A stretch of DNA of 64,000 nt. It comes from JAVBOW01 sp031549495. GTDB lineage: Bacteria > Bacteroidota > Bacteroidia > Bacteroidales > Rikenellaceae. Location of the stretch: the NCBI GenBank assembly GCA_031549495.1, contig JAVBPS010000067.1, positions 9,411-73,410 on the forward strand, in the 5' to 3' direction. Each line of letters begins with the position of its first letter. Position 1 is the stretch's first letter. Below are positions 49,919-57,813 of this stretch, piece by piece. Below the pieces are notes generated by a model. The model was given only the letters and a program-made list of their open reading frames with translations, made no database searches and was not told the origin of the DNA. Made by a program: the position numbers and the translations under genes.

Positions 49919-51685
49919 ATGAAGGACGGGATCATTGATTTCGCCACCGCCACTACGGGCTCGCTGCCGCGTAGCGCCCGCGCGGGGCAACCCGTGATCG
50001 GCCTTTCGGTCAACGTGGACGGGGGGACCTCGCGGCTGCATGAGGCTTATATCCGCTCGGTGGCCGCGGCGGGCGGCATTACGGTGCTGATCCCCGCTAC
50101 GGAGGACGCGGACACGCTGCGCGAGATCGTCGGGCGGATCGACGGATTGGTGCTTACGGGCGGGTCGGACATCGACGGCCGCTATTTCGGCGAACAGACC
50201 CTTGAGGGGCTTACGGATGTGAATCCCTTGCGCGATACCTATGATTTTTTGCTGCTGCGCCTGGCCGCCGATCACCAGTTGCCTGTTTTGGGCATCTGCC
50301 GCGGGATGCAGGTGATCAACGTCGCCTTCGGGGGCGGGCTTTGCCAGGACATTCCCTCGCAATTCCCAGGCGAGCCGCTGAACCACAGCATCCTTACCGA
50401 TAAAGAAAAACCGGTGCACACCGTCCGCATTGCGCAGGGCTCGCGCCTCGCGGCCATCTTCGGCTGCGAAGAGATCGGCGTCAATTCGCGCCATCACCAG
50501 GCCGTGCAGGGTATCGCCCCCGACTTCACGGTATCGGCCATCGCCCCGGACGGCGTGGTGGAAGCCATCGAGGGCTACCCCCTGCGCCGCATTCTGGGCG
50601 TGCAATGGCATCCCGAGAATATGGCGGCCGATGGAGCCGACGAGGGGATGCAGGCGTTATTCCGCTTCATCGTCGGGGAGGCCGCGCTGTTCGCCCGCGC
50701 CAAACATATCCATGCCCGCCACCTGACCGTCGATTCCCATTGCGACACCCCGATGCTCTTCGCCGAAAACGAGGTGAACATCGGCCGCCGCGACCCTGTG
50801 GCGAAAGTCGACCTGGTCAAGATGGGGGAAGGGGGGCTGGACGCCGTTTTCGTGGTGGCCTACCTGCCGCAAGGCCCGCGGCAGGATTTTGGGATCTGGT
50901 ACGCGCCCCATCACGCCCGCGAACTGTTAGAAGCGATGCAGGCGCAGATCGGATCCAACGCCGATTATGTAGGCCAGGCCCGCACCTTCGCCGAGGCCGA
51001 CGCCCTCAAAGCCGGGGGCAAAAGGGTGATCTTTTTAGCCATCGAGAACGGCTATGCCATTGGCTCCGACCTGGCGAACCTCGACCGTTTCCGCCGCATG
51101 GGCGTGACCTATATGACCCTGTGCCACAACGGCGCCAACGACCTGTGCGACTCCTGCTCGGGCGAGCCGGAGCACGGCGGCCTGAGCCCGCTGGGTCGCG
51201 AGGTGGTGGCGCGGATGAACCGCCTGGGCATGGCGATCGACCTCTCGCACGCCGCCGACACGACCGTGCGGGATGTGTTGGAGGCGAGCGCCGCCCCGGT
51301 GATCGCCTCGCACTCCTCGGCCCGCGCCCTGTGTGACCACCCGCGCAACCTGACGGACGACCACATCCGCGCCATTGCTGCCAAAGGGGGCGTGGTGCAG
51401 GTCTGTTTATACGGCGGATTCCTGGCCCGCGGCCGCGAAGCCACCCTGCTGGATGCCGTTGACCACATCGACCACATTATTAAAGTGGGCGGCATCGCCT
51501 GCGCCGGCATCGGCTCCGACTTCGACGGCGGGGGCGGCATCCCGGGCTGCCAGACCGCCAACGAACTGATCAACATCACGGTGGAACTATTGTGCCGCGG
51601 CTACACCGAGGAACAGATCGCCGCCATCTGGGGAGGCAACCTGCGCCGCACGATCGATCGGATCCAAAGCCTGGCGACCGAATAG
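49919..51685 (+). CDS. Fusion of gamma-glutamyl hydrolase (C26) and membrane dipeptidase (M19)
   Basis: The 588-residue protein joins two hydrolases. Residues 25-255 are a class I amidotransferase-like C26 domain: VLTGGSDIDGRYFGE, nucleophile Cys127 in LGICRGMQVIN, and His/Glu in GVQWHPENM. Residues 270-588 are an M19 zinc dipeptidase: TVDSHCDTP (first metal ligands), FLAIENGYAIG, GVTYMTLCHNGANDLCDS, AIDLSHAADT, IASHSSARALCDHPRN and GIGSDFDGGGG. C26 enzymes cut gamma-glutamyl bonds and M19 enzymes cut dipeptides such as Cys-Gly, so the chain could fully break down glutathione-like peptides or peptidoglycan fragments. No signal peptide is present, so it should act in the cytoplasm. It has its own -7 box and is followed by a complex repeat region. 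Confidence 0.92.
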   Translation: MKDGIIDFATATTGSLPRSARAGQPVIGLSVNVDGGTSRLHEAYIRSVAAAGGITVLIPATEDADTLREIVGRIDGLVLTGGSDIDGRYFGEQTLEGLTDVNPLRDTYDFLLLRLAADHQLPVLGICRGMQVINVAFGGGLCQDIPSQFPGEPLNHSILTDKEKPVHTVRIAQGSRLAAIFGCEEIGVNSRHHQAVQGIAPDFTVSAIAPDGVVEAIEGYPLRRILGVQWHPENMAADGADEGMQALFRFIVGEAALFARAKHIHARHLTVDSHCDTPMLFAENEVNIGRRDPVAKVDLVKMGEGGLDAVFVVAYLPQGPRQDFGIWYAPHHARELLEAMQAQIGSNADYVGQARTFAEADALKAGGKRVIFLAIENGYAIGSDLANLDRFRRMGVTYMTLCHNGANDLCDSCSGEPEHGGLSPLGREVVARMNRLGMAIDLSHAADTTVRDVLEASAAPVIASHSSARALCDHPRNLTDDHIRAIAAKGGVVQVCLYGGFLARGREATLLDAVDHIDHIIKVGGIACAGIGSDFDGGGGIPGCQTANELINITVELLCRGYTEEQIAAIWGGNLRRTIDRIQSLATE

Positions 51686-52141
51686 TCTGTCTGAGATGTC
51701 TCGACTAACGCTCGACATGACGAGCAGAGAGCGTCGGTAGCCGAAGGCGGGGGGTGCGAGGGGATGAGCAGCGGCCAAAGTGCGAAGGAATGTGCGATGG
51801 CCCGGAGCGGACGCCAACGAGGGATGGCCCGACGCCATAAAGCGGGAGGCTTTTTGTTGCCGAACAAAGAAACGTTCGGCTTCCTCCTCCTTGTTCGGCA
51901 TAGTCCAAACAAAAAGACGTTTGGCCTCTGCTCTCACTGCGAGCGTCGGTTGGGCCCCGCCAGAGTTTTCGGGAGACAAAGGGCGGAAACTGGAATGGGT
52001 GGCCGGAGCAGAGCGGAGGCGTGCGATGTGGCCTGTGCGCAATGGAATTTCCGGCCGACTCTCACGAAAATCCGTAAGCGGGTAAGCCGTGAGCGCGGCG
52101 CCTGAGTTTTTGCTTACTTTTGGGTCCAAGCCAAAAGTAAG
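51686..52141. repeat. Composite intergenic repeat R1
   Basis: Non-coding. It begins with a module containing GAGATGTCTCGACT, GCTCGACATGAC and GGTAGCCGAAGGCG (to 51749) and ends with a module GCGGCGCCT plus a hairpin, CTTACTTTTGG pairing with CCAAAAGTAAG (52113-52141). The same two modules are directly joined in R2 at 55340. Here about 345 bases lie between them, bordered by the imperfect direct repeats GGTAGCCGAAGGCG (51736) and GGTAAGCCGTGAGCG (52081). Inside are two A-rich-loop hairpins at 51859-51880 and 51905-51924. Short open frames across it have no protein-like character. Confidence 0.8.
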
Positions 52142-52179
52142 TCGGCCTCAGCCGAAAAAGAGTGACAGAACACGATAAT
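51686..52179. other. Gene-free region filled by composite repeat
   Basis: This 494-base gap between the C26-M19 gene and the SpmA-SpmB gene is almost wholly made of the R1 repeat. The last 38 bases before 52180 show no clear promoter. Confidence 0.6.
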
Positions 52180-53412
52180 ATGGCATTAAATTACATCTGG
52201 ATAGGATTCTTCCTGATCGCCTTCCTGGTCGCCCTGGGAAAGTTGATCCTGACCGGCGACGCCCAATCCTTCACCGAGATCATCAACGCCACCTTCGCCT
52301 CGGCGAAAACCGGCTTCGAGATTTCGCTGGGACTGACGGGAGTGCTGGCCCTGTGGCTCGGCATCATGCGCATCGGCGAACGGGGCGGGGTGATCGAGTC
52401 CTTCGCCCGCGTCGCCGCACCCCTTTTCGGCAAACTCTTCCCCGGGATCCCGAAAGGCCACCCGGTGACCGGAAGCATGTTCATGAACTTCTCGGCCAAC
52501 CTGCTGGGCCTGGACAACGCCGCCACCCCCATCGGACTGAATGTGATGAAGGAGTTGCAGGAACTGAATCCTCATAAGGACCGCGCGAGCGACGCGATGA
52601 TCATGTTCCTGGCGATCAACGCCTCGGGCCTGACGCTGATCCCGGTGACGATCCTCATGTACCGCGCTCAACTGGGCGCGGCGAATCCGGCCGACATCTT
52701 CGTCCCGGTGCTGCTGGCCACGGCCGCCTCGACGCTGGTGGCCGTGATCCTGGTGGCGCTACGGCAGCGCATCCTCACATGGAATAAAGGGATCATCATC
52801 CCCTTCGTGATCGTGGCGGGCATTCTCGCAGGCCTGGTCGCGCTCTTCATGTCCGTCGACCGCCAGGCCCTCTCGACTTATGCCACCGCGGCGGCGAACG
52901 TATTATTATTAGGCGTGATCTGCACCTTCATCGTGGCCGGTATCCGCAAAAAAGTGAACGTCTACGACGCCTTCATCGACGGTGCGAAAGACGGTTTCAA
53001 GACCGCCGTGACGATCATCCCCTACCTGATCGCGATCCTGGTCGGCATCGGCGTCTTCCGCGCCTCGGGAGCGATGGACTACCTGACCGGCGGGCTGGAA
53101 TACGCGGTGGCGGCCTGCGGGCTGGATACGGCGTGGATCGGCTCGCTGCCCACGATGATCATGAAACCGCTCAGCGGCAGCGGCGCGCGCGGCATGATGA
53201 TCGACGCGATGAAGACCTACGGGCCGGACTCCTTCGCCGGGCGGCTGAGCTGCATCGTGCAGGGGACGACCGACACGACGTTCTACGTGATCGCCCTCTA
53301 TTACGGCTCGGTGGCGATCAAGAAGATCCGCTACACGTTGTCCTACTCGCTGATCGCTGATCTTGCGGGCATGGTCGCGGCCGTGCTGCTGACTTACCTT
53401 TTTTTTGGATAA
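52180..53412 (+). CDS. SpmA-SpmB fusion, nucleoside-recognition (Gate) domain membrane protein
   Basis: The 410-residue membrane protein has about ten hydrophobic segments. The N-terminal half matches the spore maturation protein A type (EIINATFASAKTGFEISLG, GERGGVIESFARVAAPLF, NFSANLLGLDNAATPIGLNV) and the C-terminal half matches SpmB (YDAFIDGAKDGFKTAVTIIP, KPLSGSGARGMM, TDTTFYVIALYYGSVAIKK). In Firmicutes these are separate sporulation genes; fused forms occur in non-sporulating Bacteroidetes, where the function is unknown, perhaps transport or sensing of a nucleoside-like ligand. The start at 52180 (MALNYIWIGFF) is preferred; a GTG 18 bases upstream is in frame. Its stop codon overlaps the left edge of an AT-rich repeat. 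Confidence 0.88.
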   Translation: MALNYIWIGFFLIAFLVALGKLILTGDAQSFTEIINATFASAKTGFEISLGLTGVLALWLGIMRIGERGGVIESFARVAAPLFGKLFPGIPKGHPVTGSMFMNFSANLLGLDNAATPIGLNVMKELQELNPHKDRASDAMIMFLAINASGLTLIPVTILMYRAQLGAANPADIFVPVLLATAASTLVAVILVALRQRILTWNKGIIIPFVIVAGILAGLVALFMSVDRQALSTYATAAANVLLLGVICTFIVAGIRKKVNVYDAFIDGAKDGFKTAVTIIPYLIAILVGIGVFRASGAMDYLTGGLEYAVAACGLDTAWIGSLPTMIMKPLSGSGARGMMIDAMKTYGPDSFAGRLSCIVQGTTDTTFYVIALYYGSVAIKKIRYTLSYSLIADLAGMVAAVLLTYLFFG

Positions 53413-53468
53413 TTATGAATTATGAATTATGAATTTCGGCGTCCGGCAGGCCATTCATAATTCATAAT
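53411..53468. repeat. AATTATGAATT-type inverted repeat, copy 1
   Basis: AATTATGAATTATGAATTAT lies at the left and ATTCATAATTCATAAT at the right, around a GC-rich centre of about 17 bases. The left edge uses the last two bases of the preceding TAA stop codon. Confidence 0.88.
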
Positions 53469-53478
53469 CAAAAAAACG

Positions 53479-54558
53479 ATGAAAGCTGAACAAAAGATAC
53501 AATCCTTCGAAGTGGCGCTCTACGCCGTGGTACTCATCGCGGCGCTGGGGATCATGCTCTACACGGGCCGCTCGATCCGCGGCGACTGGCAGGGGGCGGC
53601 GGTCGACTGGCTGCGCATCGTGCCTTTCCTGCTGGTTTTTGTGATCAATAATTTCGTGCTTTGCCCCCGGCTGCTTTTCCGGGAGCGGTACGGTTGGTAC
53701 CTCGCCGCGGCCCTGGTGCTGGCCCTACTCTCGGTATGGGCTTCGGATTTCATTCACGACACGCTCCGGGAGGGCGGCTTTATGCCGGAACCCGGGCATC
53801 GCGGCCCGGAGGGCGGCCCGCCTCATCCGGATGGGATGGGCCCGCGTCGGCCGGGAAGCCCGCAATTCTTCTTTGGCCAGGCGATCGTGTCGCTGCTGCT
53901 GATCGGTTTCAATACGGGTGTGAAAGTGTCGGTGCGCTACGCCAAAGACAAGATCACCCAGGGCGAGAAAGACCGCCAGCACCTCTCGACCGAGCTGGCC
54001 TACCTGCGCAACCAGGTCAGCCCCCACTTTTTGATGAACACGCTGAACAACATCCACGCGTTGGTCGAAATAGACAAGGCCCGTGCGCAGGACGCGCTGG
54101 TCAAACTCTCCCGCCTGATGCGCTACCTGCTCTACGAAACCGAGACGGAGCGGGTGCCCCTGCAGCGCGAGCTGGAATTCATCGGCAGCTACATCGAACT
54201 GATGCGCCTGCGCTACGGCGAGGGCGAACTGTCGATCCGCTTCGACCGCCCGGCCGACACGTCGGGGGTGAGCGTCCCCGCTTTCCTATTCCTCTCGTTC
54301 ATCGAAAACGCTTTCAAACACGGCATCCGTGCCGCCGGGGGTTCATTCATCCGCATCGCCATCACGCTCGATTCGGACGGGGTGGTGCTGCGCGCCGCGA
54401 ACAGCGTGGGCGACCGCCGCCCCTCGCACGACGAAGCCTCGGGCATTGGCACCGGCAACGTCCGCAAACGGCTCGACCTGCTCTACGGCGAGAGGTACAG
54501 CCTGGAGACAAGCAACGATAGCGACACTTACGAAGTTATTCTAAAGATCCCCTTCTGA
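53479..54558 (+). CDS. LytS/YpdA-type sensor histidine kinase
   Basis: The 359-residue kinase has four membrane segments (about 10-30, 48-66, 75-95, 133-153) and a cytoplasmic His_kinase domain. The phosphoacceptor is His183 in QVSPHFLMNTLNNIHALV. The ATPase domain shows LFLSFIENAFKHGIRAAGG and SGIGTGNVRKRLDLLYGE. Between the third and fourth membrane segments lies a loop of about 30 residues rich in Pro, Gly, His and Arg (EPGHRGPEGGPPHPDGMGPR), which may lie outside the membrane. It overlaps the response regulator gene by one base (TGATG) and forms a two-gene signalling unit with it. The signal is unknown; metal or charged ligands are possible given the loop. Confidence 0.93.
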   Translation: MKAEQKIQSFEVALYAVVLIAALGIMLYTGRSIRGDWQGAAVDWLRIVPFLLVFVINNFVLCPRLLFRERYGWYLAAALVLALLSVWASDFIHDTLREGGFMPEPGHRGPEGGPPHPDGMGPRRPGSPQFFFGQAIVSLLLIGFNTGVKVSVRYAKDKITQGEKDRQHLSTELAYLRNQVSPHFLMNTLNNIHALVEIDKARAQDALVKLSRLMRYLLYETETERVPLQRELEFIGSYIELMRLRYGEGELSIRFDRPADTSGVSVPAFLFLSFIENAFKHGIRAAGGSFIRIAITLDSDGVVLRAANSVGDRRPSHDEASGIGTGNVRKRLDLLYGERYSLETSNDSDTYEVILKIPF

Positions 54559-55271
54559 TGGAAAAAATAAGCTGCCTGGCGATGGACGACGAGCCGCTGG
54601 CCCTGCAACAGATCTGCGGTTATATCGAGCGCACTCCTTTTCTGGCGTTGGCCGGGAGTGCCCGCAACGCCTTCGAAGCGATGGAAAAACTGGCGCAAAC
54701 GGACGTGCAACTGCTCTTCGTGGACATCAATATGCCCGGCCTGAGCGGCATGGATTTCGTGAAAGCCTCGGGCGGCGGGCGGATGGTCATTTTCACCACC
54801 GCCTACGGCGAATATGCCGTAGAGGGCTTCCGTGTGGATGCCGTGGATTACCTGCTCAAACCGATCAGTTACAACGATTTCCTCGAAGCGGCCAACAAGG
54901 CCCTCGCCCTGCACCGCCTGCGCACGGCCCCCGCCTGCGCGCAGCCGTTGGAGGAGTGCCTTTTCGTGCAGTCCGAGTACCGCACCGTGCGTATCGACCT
55001 GGATAAGATCCGTTACATCGAGGGGATGGGCGAGTACGTGCGTATCCACCTGACCGAAGGCAAACCCGTGATGACGCTGATGAGCCTGCGCAGCCTCGAA
55101 GAACGGTTGCCGAAAACCCGCTTCATGCGCGTGCACCGCTCGTTCATCGTCAGCCTGGCCGCGGTACAGGCCGTCGAACGCGGCCGCATCCTGGTCGACG
55201 AGCGCACGGCGATCCCCGTCGGGGAGCAGTACAAAGAGGAATTTCAGCGTTTTATCGACAGCAACCGCTGA
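54558..55271 (+). CDS. LytTR-family response regulator
   Basis: The 237-residue regulator has a receiver domain (1-115) with acidic residues in LAMDDEP, phospho-acceptor Asp56 in LLFVDINMPGLSG and the conserved Lys in DYLLKPIS. A LytTR DNA-binding domain follows (about 135-235; YIEGMGEYVRIHLTEGK, RFMRVHRSFIVSL, IPVGEQYKEEF). It is coupled to the sensor kinase by a one-base overlap and is followed by repeats and, 404 bases on, by a beta-helix lipoprotein gene that may or may not be its target. LytTR proteins bind paired 9-base motifs upstream of targets; I could not identify one. Confidence 0.95.
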   Translation: MEKISCLAMDDEPLALQQICGYIERTPFLALAGSARNAFEAMEKLAQTDVQLLFVDINMPGLSGMDFVKASGGGRMVIFTTAYGEYAVEGFRVDAVDYLLKPISYNDFLEAANKALALHRLRTAPACAQPLEECLFVQSEYRTVRIDLDKIRYIEGMGEYVRIHLTEGKPVMTLMSLRSLEERLPKTRFMRVHRSFIVSLAAVQAVERGRILVDERTAIPVGEQYKEEFQRFIDSNR

Positions 55272-55302
55272 AAGAGGGTTGAAATAAACGTTGATTTTAT
55301 TT

Positions 55303-55328
55303 GGGCACCCACGAGGGGTGCCCCTACG
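55303..55328. repeat. GTAGGGGC-type repeat, half copy
   Basis: GGGCACCC and GGGTGCCC form a short hairpin, followed by CTACGG. This equals one arm of the elements at 57598 and 61209, lying alone next to R2. Confidence 0.65.
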
Positions 55329-55339
55329 GTCTCGGCCGT

Positions 55340-55449
55340 TCTGTTTGAGATGTCTCGACTTGCCGCTCGACATGACGGAGAGCCAACGGTAGCCGAAGGC
55401 GCGGCGCCTTGACTTTTTTGCCTACTTTTTTGGTCAAGCAAAAAAGTAC
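55340..55449. repeat. Composite intergenic repeat R2
   Basis: It contains GAGATGTCTCGACT and GCTCGACATGAC, then GGTAGCCGAAGGC running directly into GCGGCGCCT. A hairpin of TACTTTTTTG with CAAAAAAGTA around GTCAAG-type sequence follows. It is the compact version of R1 at 51686. Confidence 0.8.
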
Positions 55450-55675
55450 GGTCGCCCGCAGGCGATACAGGCCCTGTGCTCGTCGGCCAAAAAAGAACGT
55501 TTATTTTCAATACTTAATTCACATATACAAAGCAAAGAGCGCCATTACCATAAAAGACCGGAATTAAAACTGCCTGTTTCGCCCGGAAAAACCGGGCGTT
55601 CGCTGATTCCGCTTCCCGCGGCGGCCATAAACGGCTAAATTAGTGCGTTATATAATCGATAAATGATCGAAGATT

Positions 55676-57589
55676 ATGAAAACGCGCACCCTATTTTGCA
55701 TGGCGGCCCTGCTTGCGGCCGTATCCTGCGGCAAGACCGAGGCCCTGGAACCCGAAACGGACACGCAGCAACAAGAGCAGCAGGAACCGTACAACGAAAA
55801 TCCCGTCACCCCCGCCGCCGATTTTCAGACCAATTCCCAGAACGTCTCCTACGCGGACGCCGTGGTGATCGCCTACAATACCGACGGTACGGTCGCGGTG
55901 ACCAACCCCTACGCCGCGGGCGTGGTCGACGTCGTCGCGTCCGGCCAGCACGTGACTGCCACCGCTACGGTCAAGGACGTGACCTACGTGCTGAGCGGCA
56001 CCACCTCGAACGGCTCGTTCAAGGTCTACAGCACCAATAAATTCAACCTCGTGCTCAACGGCGTGAGCATCTGGAATCCCACCGGTGCGGCCATCAACAA
56101 CCAGGCGAGCAAGACCGTCACCCTGACGCTGGTCGATCTGACCAACAACCGCCTGATCGACGGGACGACCTACACGACGGTGGGCGAGGAGGATATGAAA
56201 GGCACCTTCTTCAGCGAAGGACAGGTGGTCTTCGGCGGCAACGGCAGCCTGCTCGTCTACGGCAACTATAAGCACGCGATCTGTGTGGATAATTATATTA
56301 TAGTCAATTCCGGCAAGATCACGATCAACAACGCCGCCTCGGACGGCATCCACTGCAACAAATACTTCCAGATGGAGGGCGGGACGGTGACCATCGAAGC
56401 CGCCTCGGACTGCATCGAGAGTGAGAAAGAGGGTGGCGTGCTGATCAACGGCGGCACCCTGAACGCGGTCAGCACCGGCATCGGCGGCAAATGCCTGAAA
56501 AGCTCGACCGATATCAATGTCACCGGCGGCACGCTCACCCTGAAGTCGGTGGGCAACGGGGGCAAATGCCTCAAGAGCGATGTCGATATAGCCCTCTCGG
56601 GCGGTACGCTCAACCTGACCACCACCGGCAACGCCTATTACGACACCACGGATAAAGATATTTCCTCCCCCGGCGGCATCAAATGCGACGGCAATTTCGA
56701 AATATCGGGCAACTGCGCCCTGACGATCAACAGCTCGGGCAGCGCCGGCAAAGGCATCAGCATCGACGGCACGGTCATCTTCAATGGCGGGGTGACGAAC
56801 ATCACCACCTCCGGGGCGATCTACAAATACAGCAGTACCCTCGACTCCTCGGCCAAAGCCGTCAAGGCGCAGGGCAACATGACCGTCAACAGCGGGGTGA
56901 TCAAAATTAAAACCTCCAAGGACGGCGCCGAAGGCCTGGAAAGCAAGGCCGTGCTGACGATCAACGGCGGGTTGGTGGAGATCGAAGCCTACGACGACGC
57001 GATCAACGCCGCCACCAACATCACCATCAACGGCGGCGAGGTCTACTGTTACAGCTCGGGCAACGACGGCATCGACAGCAACGGCACGCTGACCATCACG
57101 GGCGGTGTGGTCGTCTCCTCGGGCACCAGTTCCCCGGAAGACGGCCTGGACTGCGACCAGAACACGCTCAAGATCACCGGCGGCATCGTGGTCGGCGTGG
57201 GCGGCTCGACCAGCTCGCCGACCGCGAGCGCCTGCACGCAGCGCGTGTTCGTGTGGGGAACCTCGTCCTTCACTTCGGGGCAGTTCATCGGCATCGAGGA
57301 CAGCAGCGGCAAGAACGTGCTCACGTTCAAGATGCCCCGAGCCTACTCGGGCAACATGGCCCTCTTCTTCACCTCGCCCGACCTGGCCAACGGCACCTAC
57401 ACGGTCTACAAAGGCGGCAGCGCCTCGGGCGGCACCGACTTCCACGGCCTGTACACCGGCGCGAGCTACACCAAAGGCACCTCGGCGACCACTTTCACCT
57501 TTTCCGGCACGACGATGGTCACCACCGTGGGCACGATCAACGGCGGGGGTGGCGGCGGGAATCCCGGAGGCGGCGGCAAACCGTTCTAA
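55676..57589 (+). CDS. Cthe_2159-like right-handed beta-helix lipoprotein
   Basis: The 637-residue lipoprotein has a leader ending AAVSC (Cys18) and an acidic, Gln-rich linker. The main body (about 85-520) is made of at least ten rung-like repeats of the form x-D-G-I-x-S/C followed by GG-x-hydrophobic-x-I (SDGIHCNKYFQMEGGTVTIE, SDCIESEKEGGVLINGGTLN, NDGIDSNGTLTITGGVVVS). Two of them share the exact phrase GGKCLKS. The pattern matches the Cthe_2159 carbohydrate-binding family (PF14262), a parallel beta-helix that binds cellulose and acidic pectin-like polymers and resembles polysaccharide lyases. The C-terminus is a Gly/Pro tail (GGGGGNPGGGGKPF). It stands alone, downstream of a LytTR regulator. 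Confidence 0.85.
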   Translation: MKTRTLFCMAALLAAVSCGKTEALEPETDTQQQEQQEPYNENPVTPAADFQTNSQNVSYADAVVIAYNTDGTVAVTNPYAAGVVDVVASGQHVTATATVKDVTYVLSGTTSNGSFKVYSTNKFNLVLNGVSIWNPTGAAINNQASKTVTLTLVDLTNNRLIDGTTYTTVGEEDMKGTFFSEGQVVFGGNGSLLVYGNYKHAICVDNYIIVNSGKITINNAASDGIHCNKYFQMEGGTVTIEAASDCIESEKEGGVLINGGTLNAVSTGIGGKCLKSSTDINVTGGTLTLKSVGNGGKCLKSDVDIALSGGTLNLTTTGNAYYDTTDKDISSPGGIKCDGNFEISGNCALTINSSGSAGKGISIDGTVIFNGGVTNITTSGAIYKYSSTLDSSAKAVKAQGNMTVNSGVIKIKTSKDGAEGLESKAVLTINGGLVEIEAYDDAINAATNITINGGEVYCYSSGNDGIDSNGTLTITGGVVVSSGTSSPEDGLDCDQNTLKITGGIVVGVGGSTSSPTASACTQRVFVWGTSSFTSGQFIGIEDSSGKNVLTFKMPRAYSGNMALFFTSPDLANGTYTVYKGGSASGGTDFHGLYTGASYTKGTSATTFTFSGTTMVTTVGTINGGGGGGNPGGGGKPF

Positions 57590-57597
57590 AACGATCT

Positions 57598-57665
57598 GTA
57601 GGGGCACCCCTCGCGGGTGCCCATTTTATGAAAGCCAAAAGGGCGCCCGCAAGGGGCGCCCCTAC
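57598..57665. repeat. GTAGGGGC-type inverted repeat, copy 1
   Basis: GTAGGGGCACCCC and GGGGCGCCCCTAC bound an imperfect 68-base palindrome whose arms are themselves hairpins (GGCACCC/GGGTGCC and GGCGCCC/GGGGCGCC). It starts 8 bases after the stop of the beta-helix gene. Confidence 0.88.
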
Positions 57666-57682
57666 GGTCAGGCCAACGTGCA

Positions 57683-57739
57683 CGTCATCCCGATTGTGAG
57701 GACATCCGTACGGGGACTTTTCTATTTTATCGCGATGAC
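57683..57739. repeat. GTCATCCCGAT-type inverted repeat
   Basis: GTCATCCCGAT at the left pairs imperfectly with ATCGCGATGAC at the right. The GTCAT ends recall the longer palindromes but the centre differs. Confidence 0.55.
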
Positions 57740-57746
57740 AACAAAG

Positions 57747-57780
57747 TTTCCGGAAGGCGCCCCCTTCGGAAATTTTTTTT
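57747..57780 (+). terminator. Intrinsic terminator just before the barrel-gene promoter
   Basis: TTTCCGGAAGG pairs with CCTTCGGAAA (one bulge) and is followed by eight T residues. The T-run runs into the TATCTTTG box at 57780. Confidence 0.8.
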
Positions 57781-57787
57781 ATCTTTG
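57780..57787 (+). promoter_or_regulatory. -7 promoter box of the barrel-PhoH operon
   Basis: TATCTTTG is a full match to TAnnTTTG and lies 26 bases before the start at 57814. The -33 region is occupied by the terminator stem and has no TTTG. Confidence 0.5.
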
Positions 57788-57813
57788 TCCTTGTCAATCG
57801 AAAACAGGGAAAA

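Larger units (their letters stand above)
55272..55675. other. Intergenic region with repeats before the beta-helix lipoprotein
   Basis: This 404-base gap contains a half-element of the GTAGGGGC repeat (55303), composite repeat R2 (55340) and a hairpin of CGCCCGG with CCGGGCG at 55580-55598. The last 75 bases before 55676 are promoter-like in composition, but no TAnnTTTG box is seen. Confidence 0.5.

Noticed and set aside
51859..51924. Intrinsic terminator for the C26-M19 gene
   Set aside because: The hairpins are not followed by T-runs and lie almost 200 bases after the stop.
51764..52105. Open frames of about 100-180 codons in the gap after the C26-M19 gene
   Set aside because: The region is a composite repeat with hairpins; the translations have no leader, no known motif and several overlapping alternatives in all frames.
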